From Alteromonas mediterranea DE (lineage in GTDB: Bacteria; Pseudomonadota; Gammaproteobacteria; Enterobacterales; Alteromonadaceae): a stretch of 64,000 nt of DNA. Position 1 is the first letter of the stretch. The number at the start of each line of letters is the position of its first letter. The position numbers were made by a program, and so were the translations under genes. The DNA lies in assembly GCF_000020585.3 (NCBI RefSeq), contig NC_011138.3, forward strand, positions 3,696,662-3,760,661, read 5' to 3'. Positions 28,360 through 36,990 of the stretch are shown one piece after another. The notes under the pieces are model-generated. The model did no database searches. It had not been told where the DNA came from and saw nothing but the letters and a program-made list of their open reading frames with translations.

Positions 28360-28731
28360 CTACCAATCGCTATCGAAAACAGACACGTCATTGCAGCCAA
28401 AGTCATCAAAACCATTATCCATCGATGAGCCGTCGCATATCCAATCGGTATCGGAGTGGATATCCATTCCACAGCTCAAATCATTACCCACTGAGCAATC
28501 ATCATCTAAAAGGCTTGGTTCAGAAAAGCCTGACAAATCGGTTCCTCTTGGATTTCCTTCGACGTCAATTATACCTGGGCAACCCTTAATTCCGCTTGAA
28601 ATCAACGGCAATCCGGTGGCTTCATTTACCCCGCATATTTCCATCTCGTGTTCATCGGTAAAATCAGCGGCAATAGCACCCTCACCGTCGTCAGCGCAGT
28701 GTCCGAATAATTTAAAGCTCAGTAATGACAT
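28360..28731 (-). CDS. Acidic Cys-containing orphan protein
   Basis: The 123-residue protein is strongly acidic with several cysteines in GxC or CxxD settings (ICGVN, GCPGI, DDCSVG, SCGMD, WICDG, GCND), suggesting metal binding or disulfides. GAGGA precedes ATG 28731; an adjacent upstream TTG is ignored. No signal peptide is present. The family is unknown and the function open. Confidence 0.6.
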   Translation of the reverse strand: MSLLSFKLFGHCADDGEGAIAADFTDEHEMEICGVNEATGLPLISSGIKGCPGIIDVEGNPRGTDLSGFSEPSLLDDDCSVGNDLSCGMDIHSDTDWICDGSSMDNGFDDFGCNDVSVFDSDW

Positions 28732-28899
28732 CAATTTTTCCTCATTTTCAAATATTAACTGCTCTATTGAAAGTTAATGAAAAATGTGGCATTTTCAATT
28801 TCATTGACTGCAACGTTCAGCAACAATGATATTGCAGCTTAACTTCGTAAATCCTCTTACCTTCTCTTTTATTTTTTCACCTTATTTGGCTTTTACGGC

Positions 28900-29500
28900 A
28901 CAAAAATCGTTGTCGCGACAACTAGAAATTCAAACGAATTGGAGCAAAAGCGACGTCTTACTTATGCAGAATACACACTTCGTTTGAGCGAATGTATTGT
29001 CTAACAAACGTTGTACACAAAAAAACGTAAATTATGCTTTTAGCTCAAACTGACGTTCTGAAAGCGAAGCGTAAGCATCACAGCGAATTGCAAATTCGTC
29101 TGTAAAAACGCTCGTTGTGAGACAACGTAGTAGCTCGCGTAGAAAGAGAATTGCGAAGCACATTTGATTACGTAGCAAGCGCATGTTCGCAGCTGCGAAC
29201 TACCCCCTGTTTTGTTTTGCCCTAGCAAAATTTGATGAATAGGGCGAAAGCGCTATGAATCAAACCCCTTGCCGCGAGCGACGCTAGCGTAACGAATAGC
29301 TGTGTATGAAATACATAGATATGAGAGGAAAAATGGGGGGTAGTGCGCAGCACAAGAACATGCGCCGTTAGCGTTAGTGCTAGCCGCAATTGCGGCGTAG
29401 AGTCACTGCGTTGACGAACGTCAACATCAGCAGTGACGTGCACTATAAGCGTGTTAGCTCACAACAAGTGTTGTGAGCGTAGTCCTTAACACTAGTTTTT
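28900..29500. ncRNA. Palindrome-rich non-coding block: structured RNA or origin region
   Basis: There is no credible gene between 28732 and 29638, yet this ~600-bp block is dense in inverted repeats. Examples are GTTGTCGCGACAAC (28909), TCAAACGAA with its complement at 28979, CGTTGT/ACAACG (29113), GTTCGCAGCTGCGAAC (29185), ACGCTAGCGT (29281), GCCGCAATTGCGGC (29383), a nested TCACTGC-GTTGACG hairpin (29403-29436), and GCTCACAAC/GTTGTGAGC (29457-29478). A long-range pair CTACCCCC (29200)/GGGGGTAG (29336) encloses ~130 nt. On the minus strand the last palindrome is followed by GATTTTT. This architecture fits a large structured RNA or an oriT/oriV. Strand and class are unknown. Confidence 0.5.
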
Positions 29501-29638
29501 TAATTGGGAGATTAATAGGGGCGAGCAAGCAGTCATGATATCCCGACATAAAAACCAACAAATACATCTTCTAATTCAATATTTCTCGCCGTTTGAGCCT
29601 TTTTTCTAATGACTAATTTTAGATTTAAGGGAGAAATC

Positions 29639-30508
29639 ATGTCTGAAAGTCGTATTACTAAAAGTATTCTTGAACGCTACGAAATCTACTTCAATATTGA
29701 TATGCAATATCGACTTGCGCCAAGTAATATTCAACGCAGTCGCAATAAAATACGTTTTGCACTAATAAATGCAGCTCGATTCGGATTTATATCAGCGCTA
29801 GTCTGTGAGCAGGTCTGGGGAGTAACACGGGCCAAAGCTCTAGAATTTTTAGGTAAGCTTGTTTCTCAAGGATACCTGGCGTTAGTCCAAACAGAACGAG
29901 CTGCGGATAGACGAATTTATGTTTTAACTCACACAGGTGCTCAGTTTGCATCTGAAATGATGCGGCTGGATGTGCCATTTCGCTCAGCTAAAGAGCCGAT
30001 AACACAGGTGAATCAAAATGCGATAATGCATGACTGCGTTTTAAGTTTTGTTCTGAACGGAGGGATTAATAATAAAACCTCAGAAGGTTTAGCAAAGCCA
30101 CTTTGGACTTCGTTTTTAACAGAAATGGAATTCAAAAGACTGAATCCATCTGCAACGGTAAAAAACGTGGATGGCTTGGTGTTACTGCCGACTGGAGAAG
30201 TCGCTGCTATAGAGCTTGAGGCATCTTTCAAACGAAAGAGTCAGCACGAAACGACCCTGCTAAAACTCAAGGATTCGCTTATCAGCGAAAGTCCTCTATA
30301 CGATAAAGTATTTATCATCACTTGCTCAGAACGCATCAATGCTGATACTCAGCGCTTCTATAAACAACTGTTGGAAGAGCTTCCTAATCGTATTGATAGA
30401 AAAACGAAACAGCCGTTATTAACTCAGCATAACGCCGCTTTGCTTCGTGAGAGAATTATCTTTAGAACTAAGTTTATAGCCCCAATCGAGCAGACTTTTT
30501 ATCGGTAG
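29639..30508 (+). CDS. MobC/replication-relaxation-like winged-helix protein
   Basis: The 289-residue protein has an N-terminal winged-helix region (about 25-100, with SALVCEQVWGVTRAKALEFLGKLVSQGYL) and a C-terminal alpha/beta domain with VDGLVLLPTGEVAAIELEASFKRK. The latter resembles the PD-(D/E)XK-like fold of replication-relaxation/MobC proteins of mobile elements. GGGAGA directly upstream favours ATG 29639 over 29609. The gene follows the palindrome-rich block, the arrangement expected of an accessory mobilisation protein beside its oriT. Assignment is by resemblance, not by search. Confidence 0.5.
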   Translation: MSESRITKSILERYEIYFNIDMQYRLAPSNIQRSRNKIRFALINAARFGFISALVCEQVWGVTRAKALEFLGKLVSQGYLALVQTERAADRRIYVLTHTGAQFASEMMRLDVPFRSAKEPITQVNQNAIMHDCVLSFVLNGGINNKTSEGLAKPLWTSFLTEMEFKRLNPSATVKNVDGLVLLPTGEVAAIELEASFKRKSQHETTLLKLKDSLISESPLYDKVFIITCSERINADTQRFYKQLLEELPNRIDRKTKQPLLTQHNAALLRERIIFRTKFIAPIEQTFYR

Positions 30509-30513
30509 AAATA

Positions 30514-30540
30514 GAAAAAAGAGCACCATTGGGTGCTCTA
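30514..30540 (-). terminator. Terminator of small membrane protein gene
   Basis: AGAGCACC/GGGTGCTCT stem is followed on the minus strand by TTTTTT. Confidence 0.75.
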
Positions 30541-30545
30541 AATAA

Positions 30546-30782
30546 TTACTTCTGAAATTTCTTACGAAGCCTCACTTCTTGTAGATAAATTGCAAGAGCT
30601 ATCAGATATATTAGCAATATATACATAGCCCCCTTAAGTCCAACGAATGGGTATGAGCTATGCGCCTCAAACCCAGTGATCATTTGAAATATCCAAATAA
30701 CAAAAATTATGTCTCCGATACTCATCAAAAATTTAGTAATCATGTCTAATGCCATGATGACGATTTGTTGTTGCTTAGTCAT
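30546..30782 (-). CDS. Small two-helix membrane protein
   Basis: A strong AGGAGGA 5 nt upstream fixes the ATG at 30782 and a 78-residue protein. Two hydrophobic helices (about 13-33 and 47-67) are followed by a basic tail (VRLRKKFQK), suggesting inner-membrane location with a cytoplasmic C-terminus. The family is unknown. It lies downstream of another small membrane protein gene but has its own terminator. Confidence 0.65.
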   Translation of the reverse strand: MTKQQQIVIMALDMITKFLMSIGDIIFVIWIFQMITGFEAHSSYPFVGLKGAMYILLIYLIALAIYLQEVRLRKKFQK

Positions 30783-30848
30783 TTGTCCTCCTAAATTGTA
30801 TATGACTCGCAACAACAAGTAGGAACACACAGGGAAAATTATGGCGAT

Positions 30849-30871
30849 AAAAGCGGGCACTAAGTGCCCGC
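30849..30871 (-). terminator. Terminator between small membrane genes
   Basis: GCGGGCAC/GTGCCCGC stem, 3-nt loop, followed on the minus strand by TTTT. Confidence 0.7.
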
Positions 30872-30883
30872 AATAATTTTGCG

Positions 30884-31147
30884 TCATTCATCATCGCTCA
30901 TACAGCGCAGCACTAGTGCTGCCAGTAGAGCAAAAAATGCTGATGCGATTACACAAACGATGTTGTAGTAAAAATAATCATTCAACTCTAAGTTAATCTG
31001 TTCCCTAGACTTCCATCCTAAATAGAAAGCAATTGTGTCGTGTACCAATGGGAACACAGCAAACGCTAGGAATGTGTAACCTAGATTCATAGTGTTTTTC
31101 GAAAAACTGATTAGCGTGTTGAATGTAACTTCTTTTTTGATGTTCAT
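30884..31147 (-). CDS. Small two-helix membrane protein
   Basis: The 87-residue protein has two hydrophobic helices (about 22-42 and 61-82) separated by a polar loop, and ends MSDDE. AGGG is spaced 8 nt from the ATG. No family is recognised. It is followed by a terminator hairpin. Confidence 0.6.
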   Translation of the reverse strand: MNIKKEVTFNTLISFSKNTMNLGYTFLAFAVFPLVHDTIAFYLGWKSREQINLELNDYFYYNIVCVIASAFFALLAALVLRCMSDDE

Positions 31148-31204
31148 ATTAATATCCCTAGTTAGTCCTAACGATACCTAGGCTTACCAGAGGGAAATTT
31201 CTTA

Positions 31205-31240
31205 GACAAAAGAAAAAGCAAGCATCGAAATGCCTGCTTT
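31205..31240 (-). terminator. Hairpin with T-tracts on both strands
   Basis: AGCA.GCAT/ATGC.TGCT stem with one mismatch is flanked by runs of T on the plus strand (seven) and minus strand (five). It would end transcription from the hsd/DUF2971 operon. Confidence 0.55.
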
Positions 31241-31261
31241 TTTTCCATTTTTTGCTCTGCC

Positions 31262-31415
31262 GATCATCAGATATCTCTCAAGCAGCGCATTCGTGCTGAG
31301 ATATCAACCAACGAACCTAGCGTTGGCTCTTCACTGCAAATACAACAAGGTAAGCAGCCGGAAACCTTTGATGGCATCCAATCACGTTGCGAATTCTAGG
31401 AAATTCGCGGGTTGG
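31262..31415. ncRNA. Second structured non-coding segment
   Basis: The 382-bp gap between genes (31148-31529) holds three consecutive stem-loops: GATATCTC/GAGATATC (31270-31305) with an inner AGCA/TGCT, CCAACG/CGTTGG (31308-31326), and GCGAATT/AATTCGC (31389-31408) framed by CCAA and TTGG. No gene is credible here. It may be a small structured RNA or the 3' part of the hsd transcript. Confidence 0.35.
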
Positions 31416-31529
31416 CAGTTTACGAAGTGATGGTTGAGCACACTTTTTTCTGCTTTGTCCTTAAATAGAAATACGACCATACGAGGGTAATTTGCGCCAA
31501 TCTTTCCCTGCTAAATTCACTTAAAGGCT

Positions 31530-32360
31530 TTAACAAATCCGCAGTCTGTATGTTCCAGGCTCTAAGCTTGCTGTTTTTATTGAAATTCCAGGCTTCACAT
31601 TATTAGCAATTGCCGATAACAGAGAAAGTTGCTCTTGTGGCATTTTACTACCAATAACAATTTCGAGTAGGGCATCGGCAGAATATACGTGCTTATTAGT
31701 TTTTAAATGAGACATAAACCTAACCTCATTTTCATAATCCCACGAAGGAGATTTTGTTGAAAATACTCTGGCTGCTTTATCTACATACTCGAAGTTTTCT
31801 ACACCAGGCATTACACCAGTAGAAATAAACTCCTCAAGGCTTAGAGAACTCGGTGAATCCTGATACCTGACGTCAATAGAAGCTACTGAATGGTTCTCAA
31901 TGGAATTAAAATCTTCTCCCAACTGCTCAAGATCGAATACAAGGCAATAACCTCGTAATCCATCAGCATAATGTGACCACATCAGGTTTTCATAAATAGG
32001 GTCTCTTTCTGCCGTACACTTTGAGAAACATCCCATCATCATATTAGAATAGACATTAATCACACTATCTAAGCTTTGCTTTACTAGCGCGTGAAATAAC
32101 TGCTCATTAGTCACGGAATTTTCGTCTAGTCCCATTGATTTAAGCATCTCTAAATACCGCTCGGCACCGATATCCTCTTTGGATTTAAAAGTAGTCTGTT
32201 TTAGAGCTTGCTCAACCAGCTTTGGCGGAATCTTCTCATCCAAGAGGAACGCACCTTCAAACGGGTCATTAAAGTCTTTAGTCTTGCTAAACCAAATATA
32301 ATTATTTTGAAGTGCGGTCAGGCTATAGGTATCAAACGAACGAAATTTATATAATTTCAT
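31530..32360 (-). CDS. DUF2971 domain-containing protein
   Basis: The 276-residue protein opens with LYKFRSFDTYSLTALQNNYIWFSKTKDFNDPFEG, the hallmark of DUF2971, followed by the conserved MWSHYADGLRGYCLVFD and later WDYENEVRFM. DUF2971 proteins are scattered among mobile and defence loci; their activity is not established. The gene starts 23 bp after hsdR in the same direction, so it is probably the last gene of the restriction operon. Confidence 0.8.
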   Translation of the reverse strand: MKLYKFRSFDTYSLTALQNNYIWFSKTKDFNDPFEGAFLLDEKIPPKLVEQALKQTTFKSKEDIGAERYLEMLKSMGLDENSVTNEQLFHALVKQSLDSVINVYSNMMMGCFSKCTAERDPIYENLMWSHYADGLRGYCLVFDLEQLGEDFNSIENHSVASIDVRYQDSPSSLSLEEFISTGVMPGVENFEYVDKAARVFSTKSPSWDYENEVRFMSHLKTNKHVYSADALLEIVIGSKMPQEQLSLLSAIANNVKPGISIKTASLEPGTYRLRIC

Positions 32361-32383
32361 AATCCCCCAGTTGGTCTTAAGAC

Positions 32384-35300
32384 TTACTCCCCTACCGCCA
32401 TTTTCTCAATGCCTTTCAATGTATCTCTTATCTGAATTGCCTCATCCAGCGAGAACACGCCTGTTATCCCCTCATAGTGAATGTCACTAAAAGGCGGTTG
32501 TGCTAACTGTTTAGCACTCATCACGCCGTTTTGCGTCAGATAATCGATGATTGTGTTGATAAATCGCAGTTGCTGGGCATTAAACTTCGCCTCATCCAAG
32601 TAGTCTGCGAAAGCTTCTTTTGCTGCGCCTCTGTCCATTCCAACCAACTCACGAATGAATACACCAAGGCTCTTATCTGGGTGAATTGTTTCTTGGTACT
32701 GCGTGAGGTCACCGATACCACTCACTGCCATCAACTTAACGTCTAATTCGTCTAAATCCAGACGCGTGATAGGCAAGTTTTTGCGAAGTCTAGTGATGGT
32801 CAGGTTGTCTTGGTTTTCTTTGATATAAGACTCAACGCGTTTTCTATATAGCTGAAGTTCATTGCCACTGGTTGGAACATAGATGCCTTCATTCTCATTA
32901 ACGCTCAGAAGCTCATCTTGAAAGTTAGTGTAAACGTAGCCCGTGCCTTCCTTATCCATGAAGCGCATGAGCAGTCGAAGGCGTTTTCTTGTCTGTTCCA
33001 ACTCATCTAGCGTAAGATCTGTCCAGAAATTGGCAGACTGAATATACTCAAGCCATTCCACTTCTTCAGCTATCGCAGGAACACTTGTCTTGCTTTCTAA
33101 CTTCGCAGCAATGTTTACGAGTTTATCGCGGTAGTAGTCGCTGATACCTGTTTTCTCGACCATTGCTAATTGCATAGTAAGTAGCATATGGTCGAAACGC
33201 AGCGCTAGTTCCTCGTCTTTCTCTCGCGGCTCTATTGGTTCTGCTTCAGTGGGTAAGTCAGAGATATGCTTTTGAATCTCGCCCACATTTTCATCTGTTA
33301 AGTGCTGCCAGGTCTCTGGCTTCTGGTATTTCTCCACTACTTTTCGTCGTGGCCGAACAATAAAGTTGTCCAGATTCATACCCGCTACGCGGTTTTGTAA
33401 ATTTTCTACCAGTGAGCGTTGCAGTTCTGCCCCGTCGGTGCCGAACTGTTCATTGCTTTTCAGGTGCTGAGACAGAATCAGACGTTTCTCAAAAATAGCT
33501 TGTGAGAGGGTTTTACTGCCTGAATCCTTTGCTCCTTCAGGCTGCATTTCGAAATATTCAAAGTTTTTGCAACAGTCGAAGACTTTGAAGAATACCTTAT
33601 CGTCATCTGGCCCGAATAAACTCTCACAAAGCCTTGTTCCCCGCCCTAGCATTTGAAGAAACTTCACTTTGGATTTTATTACTTTGAAGAACATCAAATT
33701 GACGACTTCAGGCACGTCAACACCTGTATCTAGCATGTCTACAGAGACCGCAATAGAAAGTGGGCAATTGGGATCGGCGGGCTTCTTCTCGCCTTTGAAT
33801 TCTTCTATAAGTGAGTCGGCATATTTCTCTTTATAGGTGATAACTCTGGCAAGCTTCCCTTTATATTTGGGGTAGTTTGCATTAATACGGTCTACAACAA
33901 ATTCTGCGTGTTTATTGTTGGCGGCAAAAATAATAGTTTTACCCAACCGCTCACCTCCAGCAACACGTATGCCTCGCTCAAACAACACTTCTAGAGCTTT
34001 ATCTACTGTGGGTTTGTTGAATAGGAACTTGTTTACTTCACTTGGCAGAACTTCATCTCGCTCAACAAGCTCTTCTTTGCTTTCCCACTCTTCTTTCTCA
34101 TCTTTGCTTAGATCGCTGTATTTAATACCTTCGCGAATAAAGCCCAAATCGACAGCTACATCTTTTGGCGGCACTAGCTTTTTATCAGCAATCGCCTCTT
34201 CAAGTTCATAAGCATAGGTGGGATCGCCGTCAGGCTGGTCAAAAATGTCGTAAGTGTTCTTATCAATATCAGACTTAGGTGTTGCGGTTAAGCCAAGTAA
34301 CAACGCATCGAAGTATTCGAAAATATATCGGTACTTCTTATAAATACTGCGGTGAGCTTCATCTACGATAACCAGGTCAAAATGACCGATACCAAACAAA
34401 CGGTCTCGGGCATCAACACTCAACAAGTTCATCATCGTATTATAGGTTGATAAATAAAGCCTTCCACGTAGTGTATCGGTGGCAGATGTAAGTATTTCAG
34501 GCGATGTTTTGGGCAAGAGTTTAGAGAACTCTTTCTTTGCTTGATTTACCAGTGCATTTCGGTCAGCCAAAAATAAGACATTTTTCACCCAACCTGCACG
34601 CATTAACACATCCACTAACGCGATAGTTGTTCGTGTTTTACCTGTACCTGTTGCCATTACCAGCAGCGACCTGCGCTGGTTTAACGTGAAGCGTTCGCAC
34701 ACACTTTGGATTGCGAGGGTTTGATACGGTCGATCTTTACCTGCAATGTCGGAATTAATAGCAACACCTGGAAGTGGAACCCTAAGTGCCCGCCTATCAA
34801 TGATACGCTGCATTTCATCGCGGTTGTGAAACCCCTGAACTGCTCTTGGAGGCTGCTGTGTGTCGTCCCAAAAGTGAATTTCATAACCGTTGGTGTAGTA
34901 AATGAGTGGGCGCTGGCCGTATGCTTTTTCTAAACAGTCGGCATAGAGTACCGCTTGTTGTCTGCCCTGCGTAGCATCGACAGTGGTACGTTTTGACTCA
35001 ACAACCGCTAATGGCTTCCCATCGCTACCCCATAGCACATTATCGACGTACCCAACTCCTTTATTGTTGGGCATTCCCAATACTTTGAATTCCACGGTGT
35101 TGGGTTTTGTTACGTCCCAGCCTGCTTCTTTCAGGTATTGGTCGATAATGAACTTACGGGTTTCGGCTTCATTATAATTGTGGCTATCTTTAACTTGCTG
35201 GTTTTGCTTTTTGTCTTCAGCAACTTTAGCTTTATGAGCTTCCAGCTCTTTTTTTAACGCTTCATTTTCTGCCAGTAACTGGTCTTGTCGTTCTTTGTGC

Positions 35301-35809
35301 TTCTCATCGCGCTCAGACAGCTGCTTTTGCAGTGCTTTAAGCTGCTTAGCACTGTTCATCACCAGGTTTGCATCTACCTGAACAGTGTTTGGAATTTTCG
35401 CTGTATCAAAAAGCTGGTCGGTAGGTGGCTTATTAGAGGTATACGTACGATAAAACCAATACAGGAAGTGATGTAGCTCTTTTAAGGTTTGAATGCTTTC
35501 TGCGGCGCTAACTTTACGCTCGCTGTGTACAGCATTATTCCCTGCACGCTGAACCGCTTTGATTTTGGGAAAAACGTTACTGCCCAGGCTGCGCTTGAAA
35601 TCAGGGTCGTTGATAAGAGTGTTGAGAGAGTTATCGTACTTTGGTTCTTGCAACCAGCTGTCGAACTCGAACATCCACTTTACAGTGCGCTCCAGCGTGT
35701 AACGGCTGTAGAAGCAGCTGGAACGCGGTTCAGCGTTTACTTGTTGCTCAGCGATTACCGCATGTTCGTGAAGTTGGGGCCACTCTTTTAAAAATTCGAA
35801 GTTCGACAT
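32384..35809 (-). CDS. hsdR: Type I restriction enzyme, R subunit
   Basis: HsdR is the translocating nuclease subunit of the type I complex. The 1141-residue protein has an N-terminal DUF4145-like region (TLERTVKWMFEF), a coiled coil (about 160-205), a PD-(D/E)XK nuclease (VDNVLW...LAVVESKRT), and SF2 helicase motifs ATGTGKTR (about 385), VDEAHRS (about 481) and GLTATPK. A C-terminal EcoEI-type HsdM-binding domain follows. Length and motifs indicate an intact EcoEI/type IC-like subunit. It is 23 bp downstream of hsdS. Confidence 0.95.
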   Translation of the reverse strand: MSNFEFLKEWPQLHEHAVIAEQQVNAEPRSSCFYSRYTLERTVKWMFEFDSWLQEPKYDNSLNTLINDPDFKRSLGSNVFPKIKAVQRAGNNAVHSERKVSAAESIQTLKELHHFLYWFYRTYTSNKPPTDQLFDTAKIPNTVQVDANLVMNSAKQLKALQKQLSERDEKHKERQDQLLAENEALKKELEAHKAKVAEDKKQNQQVKDSHNYNEAETRKFIIDQYLKEAGWDVTKPNTVEFKVLGMPNNKGVGYVDNVLWGSDGKPLAVVESKRTTVDATQGRQQAVLYADCLEKAYGQRPLIYYTNGYEIHFWDDTQQPPRAVQGFHNRDEMQRIIDRRALRVPLPGVAINSDIAGKDRPYQTLAIQSVCERFTLNQRRSLLVMATGTGKTRTTIALVDVLMRAGWVKNVLFLADRNALVNQAKKEFSKLLPKTSPEILTSATDTLRGRLYLSTYNTMMNLLSVDARDRLFGIGHFDLVIVDEAHRSIYKKYRYIFEYFDALLLGLTATPKSDIDKNTYDIFDQPDGDPTYAYELEEAIADKKLVPPKDVAVDLGFIREGIKYSDLSKDEKEEWESKEELVERDEVLPSEVNKFLFNKPTVDKALEVLFERGIRVAGGERLGKTIIFAANNKHAEFVVDRINANYPKYKGKLARVITYKEKYADSLIEEFKGEKKPADPNCPLSIAVSVDMLDTGVDVPEVVNLMFFKVIKSKVKFLQMLGRGTRLCESLFGPDDDKVFFKVFDCCKNFEYFEMQPEGAKDSGSKTLSQAIFEKRLILSQHLKSNEQFGTDGAELQRSLVENLQNRVAGMNLDNFIVRPRRKVVEKYQKPETWQHLTDENVGEIQKHISDLPTEAEPIEPREKDEELALRFDHMLLTMQLAMVEKTGISDYYRDKLVNIAAKLESKTSVPAIAEEVEWLEYIQSANFWTDLTLDELEQTRKRLRLLMRFMDKEGTGYVYTNFQDELLSVNENEGIYVPTSGNELQLYRKRVESYIKENQDNLTITRLRKNLPITRLDLDELDVKLMAVSGIGDLTQYQETIHPDKSLGVFIRELVGMDRGAAKEAFADYLDEAKFNAQQLRFINTIIDYLTQNGVMSAKQLAQPPFSDIHYEGITGVFSLDEAIQIRDTLKGIEKMAVGE

Positions 35810-35832
35810 CAGCGTTCCTTGCTATTACATCC

Positions 35833-36990
35833 TTATGCTACATCTTTTAAGTCAAGTTCGCCTTTGAAAGCGCGTTGCATTAGAGAATTAAAATGAGCAT
35901 TTGCTTGTTCTTGCTGCTCAAAATTCGCTTCCTTCAAAGCTTTTAGTTCGTCAATAATTCGTAAGAAAGATTGCTGTTTCCCTATGCTTTCATCTGGGAT
36001 GGGTAATCCTTTCAATTGTGTAATGTTGATGGACGCTAAGTTAGTTGTTTTTTTAGCACACTTTAAAAAATACTGTTTCACAAATGGTGTTTGTAGGTAA
36101 TAGGCAAAAAACTCAGAAATGTATCTATCACAAAGTCGAACTCTAAACACATGGTTCTGGTGAATGCAATTTGCTATTTGTCCAGACCATATTGCACCTC
36201 GCCCTAGCTTGTCAAAGTCGCCGCCCTCTGTCATAAGAACATCCCCAGCTTTCAGCTGGTACTTTTCAAAATCTTTAGCCTTGACAGTTATATCTTTAAT
36301 TTCTGATAAGTCCAAGTACCCGTCTTGCACATTAGCGACACGCATATAAGGCACAGTAGTTAGTTTATGACCTTCAAGCTTTTGACCTTTTGTAACCCCA
36401 GAACGAACATCTGCGACTTCGCCAAGGCTACTTTTCAATGACATAGCATCTTTTCTATAGTCACCAAACATATCCAAAAACACAGACTGCGCGAGTGAGT
36501 TTAGTTCTTGCTCCATTTGCTGGCTTTGTTGGCGCAAGTTATCTGCTTTTTCGAGTACCGCCGCTATTTGCTTTTGAATGGGTAGCGGTGGCACGGGAAC
36601 CAAAAGCGAGTTTAAGTGAACTTTACTTACGTGTGGAATAGTCGCACCTGTGCAGTTATTCCTAATTTCCTTGAATTTACTCTGTAAAAAGCGCCCTAGG
36701 TAGTTAGTGTCAATGTGAGGAATGATTACTTTTAACCGTGCCAAGGTACTACCAATCAGCCCCTCTAAACCGTACCCTATAGTCCCAGCATTTGCACCGT
36801 CCCACGCAATGATTACATCACTCGGCTCAACAAAAGTTCCTTTGTCATCATCTGTATACTTAATTAGGTTGTCATTTCGAAGATCATCTATTTGGATATA
36901 GCGGTTGTTCGTCACACTCTTTACCAAGTTGTGTTTCTTTCCCTTGGATATCTTTACGATATTTTCCAGTGTTAGTGTCGGCCATGTCAC
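35833..36990 (-). CDS. hsdS: Type I restriction enzyme, specificity subunit
   Basis: The 385-residue HsdS has two target-recognition domains (about 1-140 and 185-345), each ended by a conserved helical spacer: PPLPIQKQIAAVLEKADNLRQQ after the first and SFLRIIDELKALKEANFEQQEQ after the second. It determines the bipartite DNA sequence that is methylated. The recognition site cannot be read from sequence. It overlaps hsdM by 4 bases (translational coupling). Confidence 0.93.
   Translation of the reverse strand: MTWPTLTLENIVKISKGKKHNLVKSVTNNRYIQIDDLRNDNLIKYTDDDKGTFVEPSDVIIAWDGANAGTIGYGLEGLIGSTLARLKVIIPHIDTNYLGRFLQSKFKEIRNNCTGATIPHVSKVHLNSLLVPVPPLPIQKQIAAVLEKADNLRQQSQQMEQELNSLAQSVFLDMFGDYRKDAMSLKSSLGEVADVRSGVTKGQKLEGHKLTTVPYMRVANVQDGYLDLSEIKDITVKAKDFEKYQLKAGDVLMTEGGDFDKLGRGAIWSGQIANCIHQNHVFRVRLCDRYISEFFAYYLQTPFVKQYFLKCAKKTTNLASINITQLKGLPIPDESIGKQQSFLRIIDELKALKEANFEQQEQANAHFNSLMQRAFKGELDLKDVA

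Noticed and set aside
28350..28372. Similarity of AGTCATCTACCAA here and at 40574-40586 as an island repeat
   Set aside because: Only 13 bases match exactly, one copy is coding, and no other copy was seen; chance is possible.
29040..29443. Two minus-strand frames across the palindromic block (62 and 73 codons)
   Set aside because: They run through many inverted repeats, have no ribosome-binding sites and no protein-like composition.
29457..29500. GCTCACAAC/GTTGTGAGC hairpin plus downstream T run as an intrinsic terminator
   Set aside because: The T run is about 17 nt from the stem, too far for a normal terminator.
28900..29500. Retron or group II intron
   Set aside because: No reverse transcriptase gene is near and no domain V-like hairpin was recognised.
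31230..31430. 66-codon plus-strand frame in the second structured segment
   Set aside because: It overlaps a terminator and stem-loops and has no ribosome-binding site.
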